Assembly: GCA_001770205.1 (NCBI GenBank) | Contig: MEQL01000047.1 | Location: forward strand, 1 to 64,000 | Source of the DNA: Bdellovibrionales bacterium RIFOXYD12_FULL_39_22 | Lineage (GTDB): Bacteria > Bdellovibrionota > Bacteriovoracia > Bacteriovoracales > Bacteriovoracaceae | DNA: 64,000 nt | Reading direction: 5' to 3' | Shown here: piece by piece, positions 54,486 to 62,152 of the stretch | Layout of the letters: the number at the start of each line of letters is the position of its first letter | Position numbering within the stretch: position 1 is the stretch's first letter | Made by a program: the position numbers and the translations under genes | Notes under the pieces: model-generated | The model's database searches: none | Seen by the model: the letters and a program-made list of their open reading frames with translations, nothing else | What the model was told of the DNA's origin: nothing

Positions 54486-55618
54486 GAATCGTATTCTCCT
54501 TTTAATTTTCTAGCAATCACCACTCTTTGAATTTGATTCGTTCCCTCTACAATCTGTAACACTTTCGCATCACGCATAAAGCGCTCAAGAGGATATTCGC
54601 TAGTATAACCAACTCCTCCCAAAATCTGTACTGCATCAGTGGTAACTTTCATAGCAGTATCGGTGGCCTTAAGCTTGGCCATGGAGGCCAGCTTTTGATC
54701 ATTTCGTTTTTCATCAAAAAGCTTGGCCGCTTGTCTTACTAATAAACGAGATGACTCAATTTCTGTGGCCATATCGGCCAACATAAATTGCAAGGCCTGA
54801 AAATCAAAAATAGATTTTTTAAACTGCTTACGCTCTAGCGCATACTTCATCGCTTCGTCCAGGGCCCTTTCGGCCAGTCCCACTCCGATCGATCCAATGG
54901 TAATGCGTCCTCGATCTAATGCCGACATAGCAATCTTAAATCCGACGCCTTCTTTACGCAGCATATTTTCCTCTGGCACCAAACAATTTTCAAAAATTAA
55001 TTCTCTGGTTGGGGAAACTTTCCAGCCCATCTTTCGTTCTTTTTTGCCATAAGAAAAACCGGCCCTTCCATCTTCTACAATAAACGCGGAAATGCCAGCC
55101 GCCCCCTCTCCTCCAGTGCGGGCCATGACAATATATGTCTTTGCAATGCCTCCAGAGGTAATAAATATTTTAGATCCATTTAAAATATAACCTTTGGCAG
55201 TCTTCTTGGCGGTAGTCAAAAGAGAAGCGGCATCCGACCCCGCAGAAGACTCGGTAAGTGCGAAAGCACCAATGGCCTCCCCCGAAGCAAGCTCTGGCAA
55301 ATACTTTGACTTTTGTTCATCGTTTCCATATTCATTTATTATCGATTGCACCATGGAAGAAACCGAAACTGTCACAGCATAGGAGACGGAGGACTTAGAA
55401 AGTTCAATCAAGGCCGTACATAGATCTTGATAAGTCAACCCCACTCCTCCAAAATCTTCTGGTGTGGTCATGCCGGTAAATCCCAGCGCGCCCAACTGCT
55501 TAAAAATATCCATCCGAAATTTTTCAGCATGATCATCGGCCTCCGCGAAGGGCTCAATTTTCTCTTTGCGAAATTTTTCTAGTTGGGAAATTAATTCTGT
55601 CTGTAATTCGTTTAACAC
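54482..55618 (-). CDS. acyl-CoA dehydrogenase
   Basis: 378 residues. An FAD enzyme that oxidises acyl-CoA to enoyl-CoA. FALTESSAGSDAASL and YILNGSKIFITSGG are the FAD and substrate motifs, and the catalytic glutamate is in IVEGTNQIQRVVIARKL. Length suggests the short/medium-chain group; the exact chain length cannot be told. The following MFS gene is coupled (ATGA). No electron transfer flavoprotein gene is nearby. Confidence 0.93.
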   Translation of the reverse strand: MLNELQTELISQLEKFRKEKIEPFAEADDHAEKFRMDIFKQLGALGFTGMTTPEDFGGVGLTYQDLCTALIELSKSSVSYAVTVSVSSMVQSIINEYGNDEQKSKYLPELASGEAIGAFALTESSAGSDAASLLTTAKKTAKGYILNGSKIFITSGGIAKTYIVMARTGGEGAAGISAFIVEDGRAGFSYGKKERKMGWKVSPTRELIFENCLVPEENMLRKEGVGFKIAMSALDRGRITIGSIGVGLAERALDEAMKYALERKQFKKSIFDFQALQFMLADMATEIESSRLLVRQAAKLFDEKRNDQKLASMAKLKATDTAMKVTTDAVQILGGVGYTSEYPLERFMRDAKVLQIVEGTNQIQRVVIARKLKGEYDS

Positions 55619-55754
55619 GGCCTCCCTCCTCTCTTCCGACTATCTTAAGATTTAAAAGATAGATAATTCTAATAAAAACGCAGGTGACGAGCAACCGTTT
55701 TTAAACTATATTGAACAAGTAATATCGCACCCCAATCGGACGGAGTTTATAATT

Positions 55755-56243
55755 ATGAAAGTAACTATTTTATCTATGCTTATGGTAACAATCTCGATAC
55801 TGCCAAATTTTACTGCTTGGGCGGAAGAACAATCTAGCAAACGCTATGGCCTTGGTTTTATTTTAGGAAATCAAACGGCCTTAACAGCAAAAATGAACTA
55901 CCTGGATAATCGTGCAGTAGATGCCGGACTGGGGTGGTCTTTGGATGCAAAATACGACCGCCTAGTTATTTACGCCGACCACCTCTGGACAAAACCAGAG
56001 TTACTCTCCATCGACAAAGCAATGATAGATGTTTATTACGGTGCTGGCGGGAGGATTTTCGTAGAAACCGAGGCCAGTAAATCGGCTGATGTCATCCTGA
56101 GTGCACGCTTTCCGCTAGGAATTCGCTACTATTTTTCTAAACCCCGTATTGAAATATTCTCCGAACTTGCTCTAATTTTTAATATTTTACCATCAATGCA
56201 ATCAGATGCCGATTTTGGCATTGGCGCTCGCTACTACTTCTAA
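55755..56243 (+). CDS. small outer-membrane beta-barrel-like protein
   Basis: 162 residues: a signal peptide to about residue 23 (FTAWAEEQ), then barrel-like alternating strands (YGLGFILGNQTALTAKMNYL, RFPLGIRYYFSKPRIEIFSE, ending DFGIGARYYF with terminal phenylalanine). Family unknown. It is eight bases before the MBL-fold gene in the same direction. Confidence 0.65.
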   Translation: MKVTILSMLMVTISILPNFTAWAEEQSSKRYGLGFILGNQTALTAKMNYLDNRAVDAGLGWSLDAKYDRLVIYADHLWTKPELLSIDKAMIDVYYGAGGRIFVETEASKSADVILSARFPLGIRYYFSKPRIEIFSELALIFNILPSMQSDADFGIGARYYF

Positions 56244-56251
56244 AGAGCCTC

Positions 56252-56941
56252 ATGGAAAAACTATTCTTTGCCGAAAATGATTTACTCACTCTCTCCGTTT
56301 TTCCGGTTGGCGCCCTCCAAGTTAATTGTACCGTCATCTGCGCAAAAAAAAGCAAGCACGCTATTGTTTTTGACCCAGGAGACAATCTTGCTGATATAAA
56401 CGCTATTCTTTCCCAACTAAAGATCAACAAAATAGAATGGTTGATTCACACTCATGCTCACTTTGACCATATTGGCCTGGCCAGCAATCTTAAACAAAAA
56501 TACCAAGCACAAGTCGCACTGCATGAGAAAGACAAGGAACTTTACGCCAATATTGCCGAGCAGTCCAACATGTTTGGCCTGCGCCTAGATCCCCCCACGC
56601 AAGTTGATAGCTACCTAACAGAAACAACAATCCTAGAAACGCCAGATCCAGATCTGGGCGATTTTCTTTCTCGATTAAAAATCATCGCCACTCCTGGACA
56701 CTCTCCTGGCTCTACTTGCTTTTTTTCGGAAGATTTTACCTCTCCGCTGCTCATTGCTGGCGACACTCTATTTTTTCACTCCGTTGGCCGCACAGATCTT
56801 TTTGGTGGAAATTATCTCCAGATTGTTTACTCGATCAAAGGTAAACTCTTTACCTTACCTGGCGCCACGCAAGTAATTTGTGGCCATGGCCTAATGACAC
56901 TCATTAGTGATGAAATTGTATCAAATCCTTTTATTCGCTAA
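56252..56941 (+). CDS. MBL-fold hydrolase, glyoxalase II-like
   Basis: 229 residues. Metal ligands THAHFDHIG, then GHSPGSTCFF, AGDTLFFHSVGRTDLFGGN and CGHG near the end match the YcbL/glyoxalase II group. It probably hydrolyses a thioester. It ends five bases before the end of a convergent gene. Complete length. Confidence 0.9.
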   Translation: MEKLFFAENDLLTLSVFPVGALQVNCTVICAKKSKHAIVFDPGDNLADINAILSQLKINKIEWLIHTHAHFDHIGLASNLKQKYQAQVALHEKDKELYANIAEQSNMFGLRLDPPTQVDSYLTETTILETPDPDLGDFLSRLKIIATPGHSPGSTCFFSEDFTSPLLIAGDTLFFHSVGRTDLFGGNYLQIVYSIKGKLFTLPGATQVICGHGLMTLISDEIVSNPFIR

Positions 56942-56945
56942 TGCT

Positions 56946-57635
56946 CTAATTCTCTATATCGCTAGACTCTTCTACAATCGGATCAATGGATCTAATCTTA
57001 TAGTCAAAGTTAGTAGAACTAGTTTTTCCATATCCACGACAAAAAACTTCCACAACCGAAGATATCTGATTGATAACTTTTAGACACTCTTCCACATGGC
57101 CAATAAACGTACTTACTGAAACATTGATATCTATAACTTTATATGCCCCTCCCATCGTGAGATCTCCTCGCTGCAAATAACTTTTTGACCACTCTTTTTT
57201 GCCCCCACTCTCGACCAGTTGAAAAATAGTCCCCCCTTCGGCCTGAAATTTTCTCACTAAATCACTTTGCCCAAAAATCTCTCGTACCTCCCAAATATTC
57301 GCAGGTAAGTGCCTATACTCAATTGTAATAGGTAACTCCGACTCTTCTGAACGCAAAATAGCGGACATATTCTTAGGAAAAAAATATTCGACCGCATTAA
57401 CTTTCTGCCTACTGCTTTCACCATTTTGCTTTAATAAAATCATATAATAGGATGTTGCCAAAATAATAACTGCCGCATAAATATAAATTCTACGCTGATG
57501 ATTTCGCCCGGCACTTCCTCTCCGTGCATCCTTAGACCCGCGCGCCAGCCACTTATAGCGCTCCTCCATCTTTTGCATTTTATCTTGATGATGGGCAAAT
57601 TCTTTTTCAATTTTTTGTCTCTTATCCTCTTCCAT
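56946..57635 (-). CDS. single-TM protein with coiled-coil N-terminus
   Basis: 229 residues from ATG 57635 (MEEDKRQKIEKEFAHHQDKM). The open frame reaches GTG 57674, where AAGGAGG is adjacent but too close to it, so the start is uncertain. The first 50 residues are charged and helical; one membrane helix follows (IYIYAAVIILATSYYMILL); the remaining 150 residues would be periplasmic. No domain is recognised. It is convergent with the MBL gene and divergent from queF. Confidence 0.65.
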   Translation of the reverse strand: MEEDKRQKIEKEFAHHQDKMQKMEERYKWLARGSKDARRGSAGRNHQRRIYIYAAVIILATSYYMILLKQNGESSRQKVNAVEYFFPKNMSAILRSEESELPITIEYRHLPANIWEVREIFGQSDLVRKFQAEGGTIFQLVESGGKKEWSKSYLQRGDLTMGGAYKVIDINVSVSTFIGHVEECLKVINQISSVVEVFCRGYGKTSSTNFDYKIRSIDPIVEESSDIEN

Positions 57636-57753
57636 ATCTATAAATATTCTATCCCCTACACACCTGGCCGTCACCTCCTTGATTATATTCTGGCCGAGCT
57701 TTAATGAGATAGAATATAATTAAAACAGTTATACAAAAAAATAAGGATCAAAT

Positions 57754-58275
57754 ATGGCAACCCAAAAAAAGTCTTCCGGCAGAACAATGGCCAACCTTCC
57801 GGTGAAAGCACTTGGCCTAGGTGAAACTAATTATCCAAAAAATTATTCTCCTGAAATTTTAGAAGCATTTCCCAATTTAAATCCAGACGTGGATGCTTGG
57901 GCCTCCTTTATCTGTACAGAATTTTCCTCCCTCTGCCCAAAAACTGGCCAACCTGACTTTGCCAAAATATTCATAAACTACATCGCTGATAAAAAAATGA
58001 TTGAATCTAAATCTTTAAAACTTTATCTTTTTAGTTTTAGAAATCATGGAGACTTCCATGAAGATTGTGTGACAAAAATTGCCAAAGACCTAACCGCCCT
58101 AATTTCACCAAAGTATTTAGAGGTAGTTGGCGAATTTACGCCGCGTGGAGGAATTGCCATTTTCCCTTATGTTAATTACGCCTGCAGTGATAAAAAATAT
58201 CAGGATATAAAAACAAAAAGGCAAACTGACTACGCTCCCGGTAAATACAGTTTGCCTTTATCAAAAATCTACTAA
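57754..58275 (+). CDS. queF: NADPH-dependent preQ0 reductase
   Basis: 173 residues, the short unimodular type known from Bacillus. It reduces 7-cyano-7-deazaguanine to preQ1 for queuosine in tRNA. The catalytic cysteine and aspartate lie in SSLCPKTGQPDFA, and substrate and NADPH residues in ESKSLKLYLFSFRNHGDFHE. AAGGA precedes ATG by 7 bases; no preQ1 riboswitch is recognised in the short leader. It converges on the khpA gene. Confidence 0.95.
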   Translation: MATQKKSSGRTMANLPVKALGLGETNYPKNYSPEILEAFPNLNPDVDAWASFICTEFSSLCPKTGQPDFAKIFINYIADKKMIESKSLKLYLFSFRNHGDFHEDCVTKIAKDLTALISPKYLEVVGEFTPRGGIAIFPYVNYACSDKKYQDIKTKRQTDYAPGKYSLPLSKIY

Positions 58276-58293
58276 CTATTAAAAAATTACTTA

Positions 58294-58533
58294 TTACTCA
58301 ATAATTTCGAGAACAGATCTCTTTTTAAGTTTCGTTGATGCCGCATTTAAAATTGTTCGGAGGGCCCGAGCAGTTCTTCCCTGCTTGCCAATAACCTTAC
58401 CCAAATCAGTTTTGTCTACACGCAATTCAACCACAGTTGTTTGCTCACCTAAAACTTCGGTGACATCTACTTTGTCTGGCATGTCGACAAGATGTTTACT
58501 GACGTACTCGATAAGACCTTTCAATTCACTCAT
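58294..58533 (-). CDS. khpA: KH-domain RNA-binding protein
   Basis: 79 residues, one KH domain with the GxxG loop [11 protein letters not shown]. The YlqC/KhpA family usually lies between rpsP and rimM, and here rpsP is indeed just upstream. It binds RNA, and partners with a larger KH protein in other bacteria. The expected rimM and trmD do not follow; queF comes instead. Confidence 0.93.
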   Translation of the reverse strand: MSELKGLIEYVSKHLVDMPDKVDVTEVLGEQTTVVELRVDKTDLGKVIGKQGRTARALRTILNAASTKLKKRSVLEIIE

Positions 58534-58619
58534 GACACAACTCCACTTGCTTACTTCGGTTAATCTTTCTAATTCACTGAATAGAATTTAAAACGGACCT
58601 TCAATTTATAATATCGAAT

Positions 58620-58865
58620 TTATTTAATGTCAATCTTGTGTTTTTTAAATAATGAACTAACCGAATCAGAAAGTTCGGCGCCAGTCCCTAGCCAATAGGC
58701 AATTCGATCAGTCTTAATGTTGGCCAAAATATTTTCTGACCTTGGATCGTATTTACCTAGTCGCTCAATGAACTTTCCAGTTGCGGAGTTACGAGAACTA
58801 GTTGCTACGATTGTGAAAATTGGGCTGTTTTTTCTGCCACCACGAGATAATCTGATCTTAACCAT
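58620..58865 (-). CDS. rpsP: 30S ribosomal protein S16
   Basis: 81 residues with the S16 signature MVKIRLSRGGRKNSPIFTIV and IERLGKYDPRS, of normal length. It is upstream of khpA (86-base gap) and downstream of ffh (119-base gap) in one direction, a common bacterial order. Confidence 0.97.
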   Translation of the reverse strand: MVKIRLSRGGRKNSPIFTIVATSSRNSATGKFIERLGKYDPRSENILANIKTDRIAYWLGTGAELSDSVSSLFKKHKIDIK

Positions 58866-58984
58866 TAATTGCTCCTATAAAAAGTTATCCCCAATATAAA
58901 AATTATAAACCAATATGAAAGGTGATTTTTAAATCAATTACCCTTATAAGTCAACTCGCAAACTTTGCCAGATCATACCCACCT

Positions 58985-60442
58985 CTAAAAATATCCCTTC
59001 CCCCAGGGCCCACGTTTCCCCGTCCCACTTTTTTTCGGCCCAGGCATAGAAGGGGCCTGACGAAATCCCTTGCGCGCTCCCATTTCAGGCATTCCCCCAT
59101 CTCCCATTCCAGGAAATCCCGGCATTCCGCCCTTGAACATGCTCATCATACTACCCATCATTTTCTCCATTTGACGAAATTTTGCGAGAAAATCTTGTAC
59201 ACTTTGAATAGATGTTCCAGAACCTGAGGCCACCCGTTTAATGTGAGATTCCTTCATTATTTTATAATCTTCTCGCTCCTTTTTAGTCATGGAAGAAATA
59301 ATAACCTTCATCTTTTTCATCTCATTTTCTGCAGGAGAGAGATCGCCTACCTGCTTCATCACCTGCCCCATACCGGGCAACATTTTTAAAATTGATCCCA
59401 TTGAGCCAAGATTAGAAATCATATTCATCTGCTTTAAAAAGTCATCTACCGTGAATTTACCCCTCTCCATATTTTTCATCATTCGAAGGGCCTCTTTTTC
59501 TTCCATCATTCCTTCCGCTTTCTCCACCAGCGAAAGTACATCTCCCATATCCAAAATTCTTTTGGCCAAGCGATCAGGATGAAATAGTTCCAAATCCTGC
59601 ATCTTCTCACCCGTGGAGATATAGCGAATAGGAACACCTGTAACATATTTTAGAGAGAGCGCCGCCCCACCGCGAGCGTCAGAATCCATTTTAGACAAAA
59701 CAACACCGGTCAATGTAATCGCCTCATGAAAGCTTTTAGCGACATTCACCGCTTCCTGGCCCGTCATCGCATCCGCCACCAGTAATACCTCGGGATTTAA
59801 GGCCGCGATCGCCTGTTTGACCTCTTTGATCTGTTCCATCAAGTCGGCATCAACATGTAGTCGCCCGGCAGTATCAATAATCACTATATCCTTATGTAAT
59901 TTTGCCGCCTCCTCCAGCGCTCGCAAGGCGATATCCTTAGGATGCATCTTCAAATCAGAATCAAACCACTCCACCCCAATGCTTTTTGCCAAAGTAATTA
60001 ATTGATCTTTGGCGGCCGGACGAAAGGTATCTGCCGGCACGAGCAAGATTGATTTTTTCTTTTTTTCCATCAAGTGACGGGCCAGTTTTCCAGAAAAAGT
60101 AGTCTTCCCTTGGCCATTTAATCCCACCACCAAAATAGGGATAACTGGCGGCCGGTTGAGATTTATTTCCTCGTTGGCCTCTCCCATCATGTGGGCCAAC
60201 TCATCATGCATAATTTTTACAAATTGCTCACCAGGATTGACCCCTCTAGCGACTTTCTCGCCCAAGGCCTTTTCCTTGACCACGTTTACAAACTCTTTAA
60301 CTACTTTAAAGTTTACATCCGCTTCCAAAAGAGCAGTGCGTACATCTTTAAGAGTCTCTTCAATATTTTCTTCTGAGATTTTAGATTTTCCACGCACATG
60401 GCGAAAAGCATCGATAAACTTATCACTGAGGGTATCAAACAT
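58985..60442 (-). CDS. ffh: signal recognition particle protein Ffh
   Basis: 485 residues. An N domain, then the G domain with VGLNGQGKTTFSGKLA, VPADTFRPAA and DTAGRLHVD, and an M domain rich in methionine (MRMMKNMERGKFTVDDFLKQ, later KRVASGSGTS). The final 60 residues are Gly/Met/Pro-rich. With SRP RNA it targets membrane and exported proteins to SecYEG. The P-loop has GLNGQGKTT rather than GLQGSGKTT, still of the same type. Likely first gene of ffh-rpsP-khpA. Confidence 0.97.
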   Translation of the reverse strand: MFDTLSDKFIDAFRHVRGKSKISEENIEETLKDVRTALLEADVNFKVVKEFVNVVKEKALGEKVARGVNPGEQFVKIMHDELAHMMGEANEEINLNRPPVIPILVVGLNGQGKTTFSGKLARHLMEKKKKSILLVPADTFRPAAKDQLITLAKSIGVEWFDSDLKMHPKDIALRALEEAAKLHKDIVIIDTAGRLHVDADLMEQIKEVKQAIAALNPEVLLVADAMTGQEAVNVAKSFHEAITLTGVVLSKMDSDARGGAALSLKYVTGVPIRYISTGEKMQDLELFHPDRLAKRILDMGDVLSLVEKAEGMMEEKEALRMMKNMERGKFTVDDFLKQMNMISNLGSMGSILKMLPGMGQVMKQVGDLSPAENEMKKMKVIISSMTKKEREDYKIMKESHIKRVASGSGTSIQSVQDFLAKFRQMEKMMGSMMSMFKGGMPGFPGMGDGGMPEMGARKGFRQAPSMPGPKKSGTGKRGPWGKGYF

Positions 60443-60513
60443 GAGAACTTCTCCGATTTACAAATTAGGCAGACGATAATATCAATAACGAATAGATTAT
60501 CAAGGTTAAATAG

Positions 60514-61626
60514 ATGGTGAAGCATAAATTAGTGGACGAATTTCCCCCAGTAACCCGCGATAAGATTAATACCATAATCAATCGCCGCCAAACAATGAAG
60601 ATAGAAAAATTTAATTTTCCATCTCAACTGCTTATGGCGCCGATGGCCGGAATAACCAATGCCCCTTTTCGTGCACTTATTGAAGCACTCGGAGCTGGGT
60701 CCACCACCAGTGAGCTGATCTCTTGTCACGGTATTGGATACAAAAATCCGCGAACTATAAAAATGCTTACCCCTCACCCCGCAGAACAAAATTGGGGAAT
60801 TCAACTTTTTGGGGAAGATGCTCGCGCAATGGCCACAGCGGCCGCTATTGCCTGTGAATTTGGCCCGAAATTTATTGATATAAATGCTGGTTGTCCGGTA
60901 AAAAAAGTAGTCGGTAAAGGTGGCGGTTCTGCTTTAATGCAAAATCTTCCAAATTTATCTGAGATCATTGTGGCAATCAAAAAAGTTATCTCTGTTCCAC
61001 TTACTTTAAAAATACGAATTGGCTGGGATCATAACTCTAAAAATGGAGAAGAAGTTGTTCGCATGGCCGCAGATTGCGGAGTGGATCTAATTACCATTCA
61101 CGGACGAACAAGGATGCAGCAATATGGAGGATTGGCCGATTGGGAGTTTATTGAAAATATTGCCCAAAAGAAAATCATTCCCATCATCGGCAACGGAGAT
61201 CTGCGCACCGCCTCAACTATTTTTCAGCACCTCCAAACGACTCATTGTGATGGATTGATGATCGGCCGCGGGGCCTTGCGCAATCCCTTTATCTTTCTTA
61301 CTCCTTTTGATGATGGCAACATCACTTTTGATTCAATCGACTATTGGAATGTAATCCAAGTTTTTTATAAATTAATGGCCTCCCACTTTGATAGCGAACG
61401 AATCATCTTAGTGCAGACACTAAAGCATATTGTCTGGTTTGCTGCAGGATTTAACAATGCTGCCCACTTTCGTGCTCAAATTTATCGCGAAAAAAATATC
61501 GCTACTGTTTTACAAATGGGTGAAGAATTTTTTCATGCTAATGCTCACATACAACAACAAAATGATCATGCATATGAAGGTAATAGTGATGATGATGATG
61601 AATTTTTAAATAACGGCCATGGATAA
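60514..61626 (+). CDS. dusB: tRNA-dihydrouridine synthase
   Basis: 370 residues from ATG 60514 (AAGG 7-8 bases upstream; ATG 60595 would also keep all motifs). It reduces uridines in the tRNA D-loop with FMN. Motifs are LMAPMAGITNAPFR, INAGCPVKKVVGKGGGSALM with the catalytic cysteine, IHGRTRMQQY and IIGNGDL. The DusB subgroup is likely. The tail is acidic (GNSDDDDEFLNN). It is divergent from ffh. Confidence 0.92.
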   Translation: MVKHKLVDEFPPVTRDKINTIINRRQTMKIEKFNFPSQLLMAPMAGITNAPFRALIEALGAGSTTSELISCHGIGYKNPRTIKMLTPHPAEQNWGIQLFGEDARAMATAAAIACEFGPKFIDINAGCPVKKVVGKGGGSALMQNLPNLSEIIVAIKKVISVPLTLKIRIGWDHNSKNGEEVVRMAADCGVDLITIHGRTRMQQYGGLADWEFIENIAQKKIIPIIGNGDLRTASTIFQHLQTTHCDGLMIGRGALRNPFIFLTPFDDGNITFDSIDYWNVIQVFYKLMASHFDSERIILVQTLKHIVWFAAGFNNAAHFRAQIYREKNIATVLQMGEEFFHANAHIQQQNDHAYEGNSDDDDEFLNNGHG

Positions 61627-61687
61627 AAAAAAGAGGGCCGTAAAAAATAATACTTGTGCAAATATCTCTTTTGTAAAAAGATATATT

Positions 61688-62010
61688 ATGCCAAGTTCAT
61701 TAAAAAAATGCATCTGTCTCCTTTTGCAACTCACTCTTTTGTCTAGCAGTTTTGCAACAACTCAAAGTATTTGGAACTCCTGGCCGGAACCTCCAACCGA
61801 CACGATGTTGGAATAATTTCTATGGCCCGCATAGGGGCCTCGTTGCTGTTAACCGAAGATTATTCGGCAGATCTATGTGAGCGCGGCGGATATTACTTTG
61901 GATTTTCGCTAGGTGCACTCTATTTTGGCCTAAAAGAAGATAGTGGCATAATCTCAAATCTTGATCGTTTTAACCTCTTGTTTGGCCTAAATTTGGGGTA
62001 CAAATTTTAG
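61688..62010 (+). pseudogene. frameshifted small outer-membrane protein
   Basis: ATG 61688 gives a signal peptide (MPSSLKKCICLLLQLTLLSS) and stops at 61816. Another frame, open from before 61771, continues ELLAGTSNRHDVGIISMARI and later FSLGALYFGL, ending in NLGYKF, a barrel-type terminal phenylalanine, at 62010. A one-base shift between about 61760 and 61800 joins them into about 107 residues, short for a barrel, so more may be lost. Function unknown. Confidence 0.5.
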
Positions 62011-62152
62011 TGCACTTGGCCACCTTCTTATCTAATACAGCTAAGACATTTTTACTCCATTGACGGCAAATAAAAAGCTCCATACAATTCTACGACTACA
62101 AATAAAAAACTTACTTTTACCTAAGGCCAACAAACAGTAATAGGGGTTCATT

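Noticed and set aside
57675-57753. preQ1 riboswitch before queF
   Set aside because: The leader is short and AT-rich, without the expected pseudoknot core.
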